The notes beneath the pieces are model-generated. The model was given only the letters and a program-made list of their open reading frames with translations. It was not told where the DNA came from and searched no databases. The position numbers were made by a program, and so were the translations under genes. Of a DNA stretch of 64,000 nt, positions 50,261 through 58,751 are shown one piece after another. Within the stretch, counting starts at the first letter, position 1. Every line of letters starts with the position of its first letter. The DNA is from Pseudomonas fluorescens (lineage in GTDB: Bacteria > Pseudomonadota > Gammaproteobacteria > Pseudomonadales > Pseudomonadaceae), in contig NZ_JAGGOG010000005.1 in the NCBI RefSeq assembly GCF_018614655.1, positions 1-64,000 of the forward strand. The letters are read 5' to 3'.

Positions 50261-51271
50261 TCAAGGCGCCAGCCCGCTCGCCACGATCGAGCTGCGGTAA
50301 CCTTGCGTCGGGTCAATGGTGTGAATCACCGTGGTGATCGACCAGCGGCCCTGCATGTACAGTGGCCAGGTTTCATCCAGCAGCAACAAGCCTTCGGCGG
50401 ATAGCTGTGGGTTGCCCGGACAATCGATGGTCAACTTCAGCCCTTCTCGCCCGACTCGACGCATTTCACCTTGCGCCACCGCACGGGCTTCGTCTTCGTT
50501 CTGACAGCGCTGACGCAGGATCTTGAACGGCGCGTTACCGATCTCGACCTTGTGCTGCTTGCCGCCAGCGGCATCCCACCAATTGACACGACAGCCCTGG
50601 TATTTGGCCCGAGCGGTGTCATCGAGTTTGGCGCTGATAAAGGCTTCGTCGCCGGGGCGATTGTTGTGGGTTACCGACAGTCGAACATCCGGCAGTTGCT
50701 GGCCGGAGAGCGACTTGACCTGCCCACGCTTGGCCAGCACATACAGCTCGTTGACCGGTTTGGTCACCGCGTCGTAGCGGGCGGCGAGGCGGGTGATAAA
50801 GCCCATGTCGGTTTCGTTGGACTGGTCGATATGGGTAATGGGTATGGCGTCCAGGTCCGGCGCCACGCGGGGAGAAAAGCCATGGCGGGTGGTCAATTGG
50901 CGAAACAGCGCGCCCAGGGTCGTCGGCCCGTGGCTGGCGGATCGGCGCTGCCTGAAGCCGCTCTGATCAGCCACACTGAATGGCGCCGCCGAAGCCACGA
51001 TGGCCAGGCGCATGGGGAACAGATGCGGGGTACGCTGGGTGATGATGAACTCACCTTTTTCCACCAGCCCCGACTCCAGGTAACCGACCCGCAGGCCGAT
51101 TCTGCCGCCGAGGCTAGGCAAGCCGTCGAGGCCTTCGATGTTGAGCATCAGTTCAAGCCGATCGGACTCGATACCGGCGGCGTCGGTGTGTTTCCACTGC
51201 ATCAACCGTTGATTGAGCAGCGCCGCGTTGGCGCCGTAAATCTCAATCGCCGGGGTATATCCCATAGCCAT
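50261..51271 (-). CDS. Tail hub protein, P2 gpD-like
   Basis: 336 residues: MAMGYTPAIEIYGANAALLNQRLMQWKHTDAAGIESDRLELMLN, KGEFIITQRT and AKLDDTARAKYQGCRVNWWDAAGGKQHKVEIGN are typical of phage late control gene D proteins, the baseplate hub that holds the spike. Follows gpX by about 10 bp. Confidence 0.9.
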   Translation of the reverse strand: MAMGYTPAIEIYGANAALLNQRLMQWKHTDAAGIESDRLELMLNIEGLDGLPSLGGRIGLRVGYLESGLVEKGEFIITQRTPHLFPMRLAIVASAAPFSVADQSGFRQRRSASHGPTTLGALFRQLTTRHGFSPRVAPDLDAIPITHIDQSNETDMGFITRLAARYDAVTKPVNELYVLAKRGQVKSLSGQQLPDVRLSVTHNNRPGDEAFISAKLDDTARAKYQGCRVNWWDAAGGKQHKVEIGNAPFKILRQRCQNEDEARAVAQGEMRRVGREGLKLTIDCPGNPQLSAEGLLLLDETWPLYMQGRWSITTVIHTIDPTQGYRSSIVASGLAP

Positions 51272-51280
51272 GTGGCCTCC

Positions 51281-51493
51281 TTAATCCCAGGCCGAAATAG
51301 CCCGCACGGCAGCTGGCCGCGTCTCGACTTCGGGCCCGATCACCCAGACACCGGCCGGTAGCACCGGGCCATATTCGGCAAGCCCGGGATTCAAGCGCCA
51401 GAGGATTTCTTCCGCGGCATCATCGCAACGGCCAAGCTCGCGGTAGAGCAGCAGGTTGACCGAATCACCGGCAATACTTCGTACCCTACGCAT
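51281..51493 (-). CDS. Tail protein X (gpX, LysM-like)
   Basis: 70 residues: MRRVRSIAGDSVNLLLYRELGRCDDAAEEILWRLNPGLAEYGPVLPAGVWVIGPE. The 'GDSV..L......G.......I...NP.L....LP.G' pattern is that of gpX, a small LysM-like protein at the baseplate. Overlaps gpU by 8 bp. Confidence 0.9.
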   Translation of the reverse strand: MRRVRSIAGDSVNLLLYRELGRCDDAAEEILWRLNPGLAEYGPVLPAGVWVIGPEVETRPAAVRAISAWD

Positions 51494-51869
51494 TAACGAA
51501 CTCCTCCAGCACCAGCGTCCAGTTGATCACCATGGCGGTACCGTCATCGATCACATCGGTCTGGTTTTCCACCACCGAGTTGATACGCCACAAACCCCAG
51601 TTACGCCCGATACCATCCACCAGCGGCAGTGGCATGCGCCCATCCTGCAGGGCACGTAACTCATCCAATCGCTGCATGCCCAAGGCCTGCATCGCACTGC
51701 CGGTAAACGTCAGGCTTTGCAGTTTCTGCCCGCCCTGGCGCGACTGTGGCTTGCTGGCAATGATGTCCAGGTTGACCCAGCCGCCATCCGACTGGCGCTG
51801 CAACGTCTTGTAGGCAAAGCCTCGTGACAGCCCGAAAATAAAGCTGCCCAGCACCATTTGCTGTCGCAT
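51486..51869 (-). CDS. Tail protein U (gpU)
   Basis: 127 residues from ATG 51869, which overlaps the tape measure stop (TGATG). MRQQMVLGSFIFGLSRGFAYKTLQRQSDGGWVNLDIIASKPQSRQGGQKLQSLTFTGS is the gpU family of contractile tails. Likely a tail-end or hub-assembly component. Confidence 0.88.
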   Translation of the reverse strand: MRQQMVLGSFIFGLSRGFAYKTLQRQSDGGWVNLDIIASKPQSRQGGQKLQSLTFTGSAMQALGMQRLDELRALQDGRMPLPLVDGIGRNWGLWRINSVVENQTDVIDDGTAMVINWTLVLEEFVNA

Positions 51870-53686
51870 CACGCCACTCCATCGGTCAATGTCGCGCTGC
51901 GTCGAACCGCCAGCGCATCGGTCATCATCGGCATGCATTGGTTCTGCAGGGTTTGAATCACCATCGTGGCAACCTGCTGGGCGCTATTGGGGTCCAGGCC
52001 ACTGATATTGATCACCGGGCTGAGGGTGATTTGCCGGTTGTCCGCCGGCGTATTATTGGTGAGCTGTTTGCCGACCTCGTCCGGGGAGCGCAGGCGGTCG
52101 ACCATGCCTCCCAGTTTGTCGCCGAGCCAGGCACCGGCATCGCTGCCGAAGAATCCGCCCAATGCGCCGCCGACAGCGGTGCCGATCCCCGGGAGGATCA
52201 AGGTGCCAAGCGCTGCGCCCGCAGAGGCTCCAGCCCAGGCGCCGCCGGCGGTACCGAGACCAGCGCCGACGGCGCGCAGGTCACCGTTTTGTGCCCCCTG
52301 CACCACGTCCATTGCCGCACTGGCAATTCTCAGAGGTGCAAGCCGGCGAGCGCCCACGGACTCCAGCTTGGCTAATGTGCCCGATAGGCTCGCCGTCAGG
52401 CCTTTGGAGCCGCCGCGGGTTGCGGACCTATTCTTCAAAGGCGCGGCGGAAGCCGCAAACGAATTACCCTGAAGCGCGGGCGCGGCTTTGGCGGCGTCCT
52501 TGACAGAGAAGGTGCCAAGTGGCTCGCCCTTGATGTTGAGTTGAGGCCCAAGCTTGGGCTGCTCAGCAAAACGGTGCGGATTGAGAGCCCTTCGCTTGCC
52601 AACTTCTCTGGCCTTGCCTGCTACGTTGGGCGCAACGGGCGAAACCCTTTGGTCAACTGCGGGAAGCCGGACACGTCGACTCTTCATGCGCCCTGAGGAA
52701 CGAGCCTTACCCTTCTTGCGGACTGTCTCGCCGACACTCTCGGGCAGCGTTGCAGCTGCGGTATCGAGCACGCTGCCGCCGACCAGCGGGGTTGTCCCGG
52801 GGCAGCATGGTTTATCCTTGCCCTGCCCCTTGTCCGTGAGTAAGTCACGAAAAAGTGGAGGCAGTTTCGGCGCGACCTTATCGAGCAAATTGCCCGAAGC
52901 CCTGGACTTGATCGTGTCCCACATCGCAGAAATGGCTTCGGAAGCCACCGGGCTAATCACAGCATTTGCCGTTTTAAGAGCATCGGCAGCGACGGGCGAA
53001 TCCTTCGTGTGCGTGTTTACAAACTTGACGACGGCGGTCTTCGCATCCAGCCACGGGCTCTCGAGCCATACCGAGGCGGAATCGAGCGTGCTGCTCAAGC
53101 GCGTTTCACTTTCGCTGTAGGCTTCCCGTTTTGCCTTGATCGAGCTGTCAGAGGTCTCGGTCTTATCAAGAGAGAGATTGGCACCCGAATGTTCCAGCGC
53201 CGCCGCGAGGTCGAGGATTTGCACCTGGCCCAAGGTCATGGCGCTGCGCGTCTGGCTCTCGCTGGTTTCGCTCTGCTTGTCATCGCGGCTGTGGACCTGC
53301 GTGCTTTGCGTCAGCCGTTGGCTGTCGTGACGATCAGCCACAACCGATGCCGATGCTTTCTGCGGCGTACTGCCGACCAGATCATCGGCGTTAACAGGCC
53401 GCACCTCAGATGCCTTGAACTGCGACAAGGTACTGTCGAGCGTATCAATACTTTCCCGCAGCAGCGCTTGGGACAAGCTTAGGCTATTGACCTGTTGGCT
53501 GGCGTTGGCCAAGGCCAAGCCTACGTCGGCCAACGGCGCCTGCAGGGCATTCAGTGTCGAACCCGTGGTGAAGCTCTCAGGCGGTGCAAGAGCGTCGAGA
53601 TGGGCATTCCCCTTGCTGCCAGCCTCACCGTAACTGCCCCAGCCTTCCGTGGCCATGGCGTACGCGAGCGAATAGTTATCTTGCAT
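51869..53686 (-). CDS. Tailocin tape measure protein (gpT-like)
   Basis: 605 residues, shorter than in phages. Helical N-terminal two-thirds, a Lys/Arg-rich linker near 330-350, and a Gly/Ala-rich hydrophobic segment (AGASAGAALGTLILPGIGTAVGGALGGFFGSDAGAWLGDKLGGMVD) at about 480-525. Such segments contact membranes. Preceded by the gpE/E' gene pair, the usual order. Its length would set the length of the tailocin tube. Confidence 0.85.
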   Translation of the reverse strand: MQDNYSLAYAMATEGWGSYGEAGSKGNAHLDALAPPESFTTGSTLNALQAPLADVGLALANASQQVNSLSLSQALLRESIDTLDSTLSQFKASEVRPVNADDLVGSTPQKASASVVADRHDSQRLTQSTQVHSRDDKQSETSESQTRSAMTLGQVQILDLAAALEHSGANLSLDKTETSDSSIKAKREAYSESETRLSSTLDSASVWLESPWLDAKTAVVKFVNTHTKDSPVAADALKTANAVISPVASEAISAMWDTIKSRASGNLLDKVAPKLPPLFRDLLTDKGQGKDKPCCPGTTPLVGGSVLDTAAATLPESVGETVRKKGKARSSGRMKSRRVRLPAVDQRVSPVAPNVAGKAREVGKRRALNPHRFAEQPKLGPQLNIKGEPLGTFSVKDAAKAAPALQGNSFAASAAPLKNRSATRGGSKGLTASLSGTLAKLESVGARRLAPLRIASAAMDVVQGAQNGDLRAVGAGLGTAGGAWAGASAGAALGTLILPGIGTAVGGALGGFFGSDAGAWLGDKLGGMVDRLRSPDEVGKQLTNNTPADNRQITLSPVINISGLDPNSAQQVATMVIQTLQNQCMPMMTDALAVRRSATLTDGVA

Positions 53687-53692
53687 CCCGCT

Positions 53693-53854
53693 CTACTCCT
53701 GTTTGACGCCAAGGCGAGTGATCGCGATGTCGTAGCGGCGCAATGCTTTACCGACTTCCCAATCGAGGATTTCCGCTTCATTGACCGAGTAAATGAGCGG
53801 CACAACGTCGAGGATTACTTCGATGTCGCGCTCCGAAAGAAGGCCGCCGGTTTG
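53693..53854 (-). CDS. gpE' extension made by -1 frameshift
   Basis: After the slip the frame reads QTGGLLSERDIEVILDVVPL and on to ...LRRYDIAITRLGVKQE, 53 residues, without any start codon of its own. ERDIEVILDVVPLIYSVNEAEILDWE is a coherent acidic helix like the C-terminal part of P2 gpE+E'. It stops 6 bp before the tape measure start. The fused product would be about 240 residues. Confidence 0.85.
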   Translation of the reverse strand, partial: QTGGLLSERDIEVILDVVPLIYSVNEAEILDWEVGKALRRYDIAITRLGVKQE

Positions 53855-54414
53855 TTTAAAAAATCGTCGATGCGCTCCTGCAGTTCGGTCCAGTCGGGCA
53901 CCGTTAGGCCAGCCAGGTCGGGGATCATCAAGCCGGTGCAGTGAGAGGTGATGAACTCAGCGCGTTCCTTGGCTGTGGTGAGTTTTTTCATCACTTTGGT
54001 GGCGCGCAGAGCAGGCATTTCCAGGGTGACCGAGGTCAGGGAGCGGCCGGCGGCGTCCAGCGGCAACAGCAGTTGCACCTGTTCGGTGGTCGGCGACTCG
54101 GTAGACTCGTCAGCCGCTTCGCCGAGTTCTTCCAGGAAGTACGACGCCGGGCGGGTCGACATGTCGTGCACGTATTGGGCGATGCTGACGTAGTCCGGGC
54201 GCTTGAGTTGGTCGAGTTCTTTTACCGACAGGCCGGTGGCCAGTTTGGCCAACTCGAAGAACTGATCGTCCTCGTCATCACCGGCGCGGGCCAGGGCCTC
54301 TTTTTGTGGGGCGTAGAACAGCGGTTTGAGCTGAATCTGCTCGATCGTGGCGCCGGTGTCGGCGGTGATCGGGCACAGCAGGATGTGCAGCGGGGGCATC
54401 CAGGCCATGGGCAT
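53815..54414 (-). CDS. Tail assembly chaperone (gpE-like)
   Basis: 199 residues: MPMAWMPPLHILLCPITADTGATIEQIQLKPLFYAPQKEALARAGDDEDDQFFELAKLATGLSVKELDQLKRPDYVSIAQYVHDM. The phage tail assembly (gp41/gpE) family has this 'L..P.........L.......A......QF.L.A..TGL....L..L...D...' pattern. Near its end it carries a TTTAAAC slippery heptamer and a -1 extension, as the family requires. Confidence 0.88.
   Translation of the reverse strand: MPMAWMPPLHILLCPITADTGATIEQIQLKPLFYAPQKEALARAGDDEDDQFFELAKLATGLSVKELDQLKRPDYVSIAQYVHDMSTRPASYFLEELGEAADESTESPTTEQVQLLLPLDAAGRSLTSVTLEMPALRATKVMKKLTTAKERAEFITSHCTGLMIPDLAGLTVPDWTELQERIDDFLNKPAAFFRSATSK
53854..53860 (-). promoter_or_regulatory. Perfect -1 slippery heptamer TTTAAAC
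   Basis: In the gpE frame the codons are GAT TTT TTA AAC AAA; the heptamer T TTA AAC fits X_XXY_YYZ exactly, with both tRNAs re-pairing in the -1 frame as TTT AAA. The -1 frame is open for 53 more codons. The same logic is established for P2 gpE+E'. Confidence 0.9.
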
Positions 54415-54435
54415 TTCCTTGGTGATTAAATATCT

Positions 54436-54568
54436 GTGGCAGCGGGCTTACCCGCGATTGCCGTTGTAGCCGCTGCCGAGGCACGAGGCTGCGATGCGGT
54501 CCGCAGGAGCGCCCTCCGGGGGCTGCTTGCGCAGCCCATCACAGCCTCGTGCCTCGGCAGCGGCTACA
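54436..54568. repeat. REPIN inserted between tube and chaperone genes
   Basis: A 27-bp perfect inverted repeat has arms 54465-54491 and 54542-54568 (TGTAGCCGCTGCCGAGGCAC...), with GC-rich REP-like sequence inside and GTGGCAGCGGGCTTACCCGC at its left. It forms a long hairpin inside the tail operon and may lower expression of the genes after it. Confidence 0.85.
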
Positions 54569-54582
54569 GAGCAGCGACAGCC

Positions 54583-55089
54583 TTACGGCATCAGCACCGC
54601 ACGGCGGGCGTCACCCAGAATGTCCACGCCGTTGAGCACGAATTTCTGCGTGCGTACGTCGATGTCGATCACGGTAATACCGTTGTCCATGCGGTTGTAG
54701 GTACGGCAGGACAGTTCCAGGGTGGTGGTGGCCTTATCGCCCATTTTCAGCTTGGCCTCGGTCAGGGATTTCAACTTGCCGCCGACGGTGTGGTAGGTGA
54801 AGAAGGTCCGGCCGTCCTGATCCTGGCCAGCCTCACGAACATTCAGCAGGATGTCTTCACCCAGCTTGACGCCCAGGGCCAGCATGATTTCCGGACCGGC
54901 GCCTTGCAGCACCAGGGTGGCGCCCAGCACCTTGCCGCTCTTGGCCATTTCCTCGCCGATAAAACGGCCGCCGGTCATGGGCTCCATGTCGAATTCAATC
55001 TTCGGCGGGGTGAACTCCTCCACGGTGGCGGACAGCGGCAGGCCTTGGAGGGTGGCCGCAATGGCCTGTCTGACTCGGTTGGTAAACAT
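54583..55089 (-). CDS. Tail tube protein (gpFII-like)
   Basis: 168 residues: MFTNRVRQAIAATLQGLPLSATVEEFTPPKIEFDMEPMTGGRFIGEEMAKSGKVLGATLVLQGAG is the contractile tail tube family (P2 FII). It forms the inner needle of the tailocin. Starts one base inside the end of the sheath gene. Confidence 0.93.
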   Translation of the reverse strand: MFTNRVRQAIAATLQGLPLSATVEEFTPPKIEFDMEPMTGGRFIGEEMAKSGKVLGATLVLQGAGPEIMLALGVKLGEDILLNVREAGQDQDGRTFFTYHTVGGKLKSLTEAKLKMGDKATTTLELSCRTYNRMDNGITVIDIDVRTQKFVLNGVDILGDARRAVLMP

Positions 55090-56255
55090 TAGAGAACGTC
55101 CTCCAGGAACTGCTCGATGATTTCATCGCGGGCGTTGAGTTGATAAATCATGTGTTCGTTCGGCGCGTAGCGGCCATAGTCGATGACGATGAACCAGGTG
55201 CCGTTCTTGTACTTCTCGACACTGTTCAATTCCGGGTGCAGGTACACGCTGCCGCCGGGGATGGTTTCGTCGGCCACCAGGGTTTGCAGCCAGTCGTTGA
55301 TGCGCTTGACCTCCTGGTCCATAAACGACTTGGTCAGGTTCTTGGCCATGGCTTTCTGGCCGGCCTTGACCAGCTTGCGGCTGATGGCGTCTTCCAGGCC
55401 GACGTAGCTGATGAACTTGCCGGTGATGGAGCGGTTGCCCAGCAGCGAGAAGCCGCCAAGGATGGTGCGGGCGTAATAGCTCACGCCGTAGCGGTTGAGC
55501 AGATCGCCTTCGGTGGAGGTGTCGAGGATGTTGTACTCAACCACGCGGGAAACGTCTTCGGCGAAGGTCACCTGGTTGCCCGGGCTTTCCCACTGCTTGA
55601 CCTTGGCCAGTGCGGCAATGGCCAGGGACGATGGCGCGAGGAACACGTTCTTCTTCGCAGCCTTGGAATACACCGACGGCATGTTGTGCACCAGCAGGCA
55701 ACGGTCGAAGCCCAGATCAGCACCGCCCAGCTCGCCGCTGTAGGTCACTTGGTCAGCGACGGACGCGTCCTTGCCATCCAGCACCACACGGGCCTTGATG
55801 CGTTTGCCGAAGGAAGCGAACTCACCGGCCACAGCCTTGGTGCCGGTGAAGCCTGGGGCGCCAATGATGGTCAGGTCTTCCGGGACGCTGCTCAGGGCAG
55901 CGAGGCCCAGTTTGCGACCCGTCACAGGCTCATTACCGCCGATGACATTGTTCAGGGTGTCGGCCGGGGTTGCGCCCTCTTCGACGATCACCACGTAGAC
56001 CGGCACCTTGACCACTTTGAGGATCTGGTACACCGCATGAAACAACGTGCCCGCTTCAGCGCCGGTAGGGTCCAGCAGCGCCTGGGCAGTGAAACTATTG
56101 ATGCGGAACGGGGCGTTTTTCGGGATCGACAGGTGCGCATTGGGCGCGGTGCCGACCAGACCGATCACGTTGTCACCCAGACCACCCATGGCCTCGGGGG
56201 ATTCAGTGGCATTGACGGTGATGCCGTTATGCTCGAAGTTCAAAACCTCAGCCAT
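55089..56255 (-). CDS. Tail sheath protein (gpFI-like)
   Basis: 388 residues: MAEVLNFEHNGITVNATESPEAMGGLGDNVIGLVGTAPNA at the start and WFIVIDYGRYAPNEHMIYQLNARDEIIEQFLEDVL at the end are typical of P2-type sheath subunits. Contraction drives the tube through the target envelope. Its presence without head genes defines the element as an R-type tailocin. Confidence 0.95.
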   Translation of the reverse strand: MAEVLNFEHNGITVNATESPEAMGGLGDNVIGLVGTAPNAHLSIPKNAPFRINSFTAQALLDPTGAEAGTLFHAVYQILKVVKVPVYVVIVEEGATPADTLNNVIGGNEPVTGRKLGLAALSSVPEDLTIIGAPGFTGTKAVAGEFASFGKRIKARVVLDGKDASVADQVTYSGELGGADLGFDRCLLVHNMPSVYSKAAKKNVFLAPSSLAIAALAKVKQWESPGNQVTFAEDVSRVVEYNILDTSTEGDLLNRYGVSYYARTILGGFSLLGNRSITGKFISYVGLEDAISRKLVKAGQKAMAKNLTKSFMDQEVKRINDWLQTLVADETIPGGSVYLHPELNSVEKYKNGTWFIVIDYGRYAPNEHMIYQLNARDEIIEQFLEDVL

Positions 56256-56257
56256 GA

Positions 56258-56449
56258 TTATTCAGCCTTCTTGGTGGCGGCCTTCTTGGCCTTGGTGGTG
56301 TCCAGGACGCTGGTCAATTCCAGGCGGCCGGCGGTGCGCAGGGCGGATGCTTCGACGTCCAGCAGGTCCAGTTCCTGGCCGACGGTGGACCAATGGCCAC
56401 CTCCGGTGGGGAATGGGACGAGGACGGTGTAGGTTTGGCGGTTTGCCAT
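56258..56449 (-). CDS. Small tailocin protein, unknown
   Basis: 63 residues from ATG 56449 (MANRQTYTVLVPFPTGGGHWSTVGQELDLLDVEASALRTAGRLELTSV, then a Lys/Ala-rich tail). Small proteins at this position between fibre chaperone and sheath resemble the short DUF2635-type gene of Mu-like phages, which has a similar VLVPFP.GG..W...G...... theme; not certain. Basic tail may bind DNA or nucleate assembly. Confidence 0.55.
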   Translation of the reverse strand: MANRQTYTVLVPFPTGGGHWSTVGQELDLLDVEASALRTAGRLELTSVLDTTKAKKAATKKAE

Positions 56450-56477
56450 GTTTGAGATTCTCCGGGTGCAAAACGCC

Positions 56478-56530
56478 AAAGCCCCTGTGGGAGGGGCTTT
56501 GGGCGGGCGAAAAAAAACCGCTTTCGCGGT
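56478..56530 (-). terminator. Hairpins after the fibre chaperone
   Basis: AAAGCCCC-TGTGG-GAGGGGCTTT near 56478-56502 and CCGC-TTTC-GCGG with A/T runs at 56511-56530. They can end or dampen the fibre-region transcript before the sheath gene. Confidence 0.6.
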
Positions 56531-56537
56531 GGGGGGG

Positions 56538-56795
56538 TTAACTCAGGAAAACGGGGACCTCTGGCCATACAACCTTATAGGGATCACCTAAATCTTGTGG
56601 GACATCACGTAATGTCTGCCGATATAGCGCGAGCTCACTACGCTGCGTGTCACTAAGAGGACTATCTGCAGCTTGCATTGCGTCTGTAGCAGCCAATAAC
56701 TGATGACGACGCGTGCGAATGGATGCCCATTCGGCAAGGGCAATAGACTCAGGGTTAGTTTTATACTGAACCTGCACTTCCAATTTTTCGCTCAA
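56538..56795 (-). CDS. Tail fibre assembly chaperone (tail APC type)
   Basis: 85 residues: MSEKLEVQVQYKTNPESIALAEWASIRTRRHQLLAATDAMQAADSPLSDTQRSELALYRQTLRDVPQDLGDPYKVVWPEVPVFLS. The pattern '(R)..LLA.TD...LPD.PLS..Q....L.YRQALRD.P......P....WP..P' is the phage tail assembly chaperone (Phage_tail_APC) family, which folds or attaches the preceding fibre. It keeps low GC like the fibre and was probably acquired with it. Confidence 0.8.
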   Translation of the reverse strand: MSEKLEVQVQYKTNPESIALAEWASIRTRRHQLLAATDAMQAADSPLSDTQRSELALYRQTLRDVPQDLGDPYKVVWPEVPVFLS

Positions 56796-57413
56796 TTAAA
56801 ATTCCACCTTATCAGTAAGCGATAGCTTCGACTTAATACTTCCCACCTCAAACAAAGCACCGATACCAACCTGCATCGTATCAATACGAATAGTCGTCAC
56901 ATAGATACTTGTAAATTTTAGACGCATGATGACATTGCCATTTGTATCGGTATAAATACCCGGCGACATATTCCCAAAAACGGCTTTATTCAGTACCGCC
57001 CGCTGAGGTGAGTAGCAGTAACCAACGATAGTCTCATCTACAATACTGGCGCTACCATAGCTATAGCCACGAATATTAAACCAGAACATTTGATCGTGAG
57101 TATTGATGTTAACGGGCAATTTAAAGTGCATGAAAACGGCATCTGACGTCCCTAGGTCAACCACCGAGAATCCACCGGACGCTCCCGTATTTTGAGGTCC
57201 GCCAGTCCCCCAAACACCACCTTGAAAGACGTTCATCAGAAACGAGCCTTGAGCGCCCACCACACCAACCATATCTTTTTTATTGCGAAACTCATCAAAC
57301 TCCGCACGTGCGATATCCATACGGTTGTCAATTTGTGAGATTTTCCCATCAACAGCTTTTGTCAGACTATCTGTTGCGGTGACAAGGTCACCAATTTTCT
57401 GTTCAATACCCAT
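56796..57413 (-). CDS. Short tail fibre, receptor-binding part (AT-rich module)
   Basis: 205 residues. The N-terminal ~45 form a coiled coil (IGDLVTATDSLTKAVDGKISQIDNRMDIARAEFDEF) followed by a beta-rich C-terminal head (VVGAQGSFLMNVFQGGVWGTGG...VIMRLKFTSIYVTTIRIDTM). Directly follows the fibre chaperone gene, so it is the specificity part. Codon use is visibly AT-richer than in neighbours. It appears separate from the N-terminal fibre protein encoded next, an unusual split. Confidence 0.75.
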   Translation of the reverse strand: MGIEQKIGDLVTATDSLTKAVDGKISQIDNRMDIARAEFDEFRNKKDMVGVVGAQGSFLMNVFQGGVWGTGGPQNTGASGGFSVVDLGTSDAVFMHFKLPVNINTHDQMFWFNIRGYSYGSASIVDETIVGYCYSPQRAVLNKAVFGNMSPGIYTDTNGNVIMRLKFTSIYVTTIRIDTMQVGIGALFEVGSIKSKLSLTDKVEF

Positions 57414-57492
57414 ACCAAACCTCTAAGTTATAAATTTATTTACTACCATAAACCTTGTAGCCTGCGTAAGAAAACATTCTTCAAAAGAACAA

Positions 57493-58026
57493 TTATGCTT
57501 TTCGCTCAAGCGCCATAACCCGAAACAAAACACCTAAGTGTCTAGCCATATTATTTACGTTTGCGGCGGCAACTGTCGCCAACTCCTCAGCCAACAACAA
57601 ATTAAGGTTTTCACTCCCCACCACAATCGTCACGCTATCCGCCGGCAACGGCGATACATCCAGCGTAAACTTCTGCAACACCCGCGCCGCCGCTGCCTTG
57701 TAAGTCAGCAACTTCCCGGCCACCGAATACACGGCCAATAGCGTCCCACTGGCGAGGTAAAACCCGAACTCGCCAATCTCATACTCGCCCTCGCCATCAA
57801 ACAGCGCGGCCATTCTGAGTTGCCGGTCGCCCAGGTCCTCGTAATCCACAATTGCCACCCGCTGGCGTTCATCGCGCAAGGCGGTTTCGGTACCGTCCGG
57901 GTCATAACGGCCCGTGCCGGCGCCGATGTGGGTGATCTCGCCTTTCAAGCCCTGGTTCTTTGCCTGCAGCACTTCATCCAATCCCTTGGAGGTGAAGCGC
58001 ACCAGGCGCGTAATGTCTTCTGTCAT
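57493..58026 (-). CDS. Tail fibre N-terminal protein (DUF3751, collar type)
   Basis: 177 residues: MTEDITRLVRFTSKGLDEVLQAKNQGLKGEITHIGAGTGRYDPDGTETALRDERQRVAI is the DUF3751 phage tail-fibre N-terminal domain that attaches to the baseplate. It ends in a short coiled region (LLLAEELATVAAANVNNMARHLGVLFRVMALERK). In most tailocins this domain is fused to a long fibre; here the C-terminal receptor part is a separate gene 80 bp downstream. Confidence 0.85.
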   Translation of the reverse strand: MTEDITRLVRFTSKGLDEVLQAKNQGLKGEITHIGAGTGRYDPDGTETALRDERQRVAIVDYEDLGDRQLRMAALFDGEGEYEIGEFGFYLASGTLLAVYSVAGKLLTYKAAAARVLQKFTLDVSPLPADSVTIVVGSENLNLLLAEELATVAAANVNNMARHLGVLFRVMALERKA

Positions 58027-58751
58027 GGCTGCGCCCTGAGGTCGTAGTCGTTGATGGTGTAGTGCCGGGCAACCCCGACACTGTTAAGCCGGGCAGCCAG
58101 CCCGAGTTCGGGCAGTGCGCCCCACAGAAACAGCTCGCCGTCACTCAGCGGGGTATGGGCCGCACTGTTTAATGAAAATCCGCCGTGCAGCTTCACTTCA
58201 GGCAAAGCGCCCGCATGGCTGTCGTCACTGATGCTCAGGCCGGGATCGGCCGCTGCCGCCACGCGCAAGCCACCTTGGGTCTCGTGAACAAGGGTGATGG
58301 TTGCCTGATCCCGTTCGCTCTTGGCCGCGTTGATGCGGCGAATCAAACGGTTGTGGTCGCCGCTGGACCAACTGCGGCCGATGATCGCCTGCACGTCGAA
58401 GGTGTAAGGCAAACCCAAGGGGTGTTGTTGGTACCAGGCACTGATATTGGGGGTGAAACCCAGTGACTCCACGGCGTAGGTCAATGCCTTTGGTGTACCG
58501 GCCTGGCGCTGGATCTGCCAGGACAGGGCTACCGTCAGGCGCTTTTCCGACTCGCTGGCGGCCGCATCCCATTCGCTGACGCCACGGTCGGCAGCGAGGT
58601 ATGGCAAGAATTCCACCGGTGTTTCAAGCGGGTTCATCAACGCAGGAAACGGTGGTGTAACTCGCTCGAGCAACTGGCCGAAACCTTGGTCCAGCGCTTT
58701 CTCCAGCGGCGAACTGTTGGCGGGCAGCAAACTTGGTTTGGGCTCACTCAT
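58023..58751 (-). CDS. Baseplate protein gpI
   Basis: 242 residues from ATG 58751, which overlaps the gpJ stop (ATGA). MSEPKPSLLPANSSPLEKALDQGFGQLLERVTPPFPALMNPLETPVEFLPYLAADRGVSEW matches P2 gpI, a wedge component of the baseplate. Followed by the fibre gene in the order J-I-H. Confidence 0.9.
   Translation of the reverse strand: MSEPKPSLLPANSSPLEKALDQGFGQLLERVTPPFPALMNPLETPVEFLPYLAADRGVSEWDAAASESEKRLTVALSWQIQRQAGTPKALTYAVESLGFTPNISAWYQQHPLGLPYTFDVQAIIGRSWSSGDHNRLIRRINAAKSERDQATITLVHETQGGLRVAAAADPGLSISDDSHAGALPEVKLHGGFSLNSAAHTPLSDGELFLWGALPELGLAARLNSVGVARHYTINDYDLRAQP

Noticed and set aside
55140..56432. 430-codon plus-strand frame opposite the sheath gene
   Set aside because: Antisense to an unmistakable sheath protein; no ribosome site or domain.
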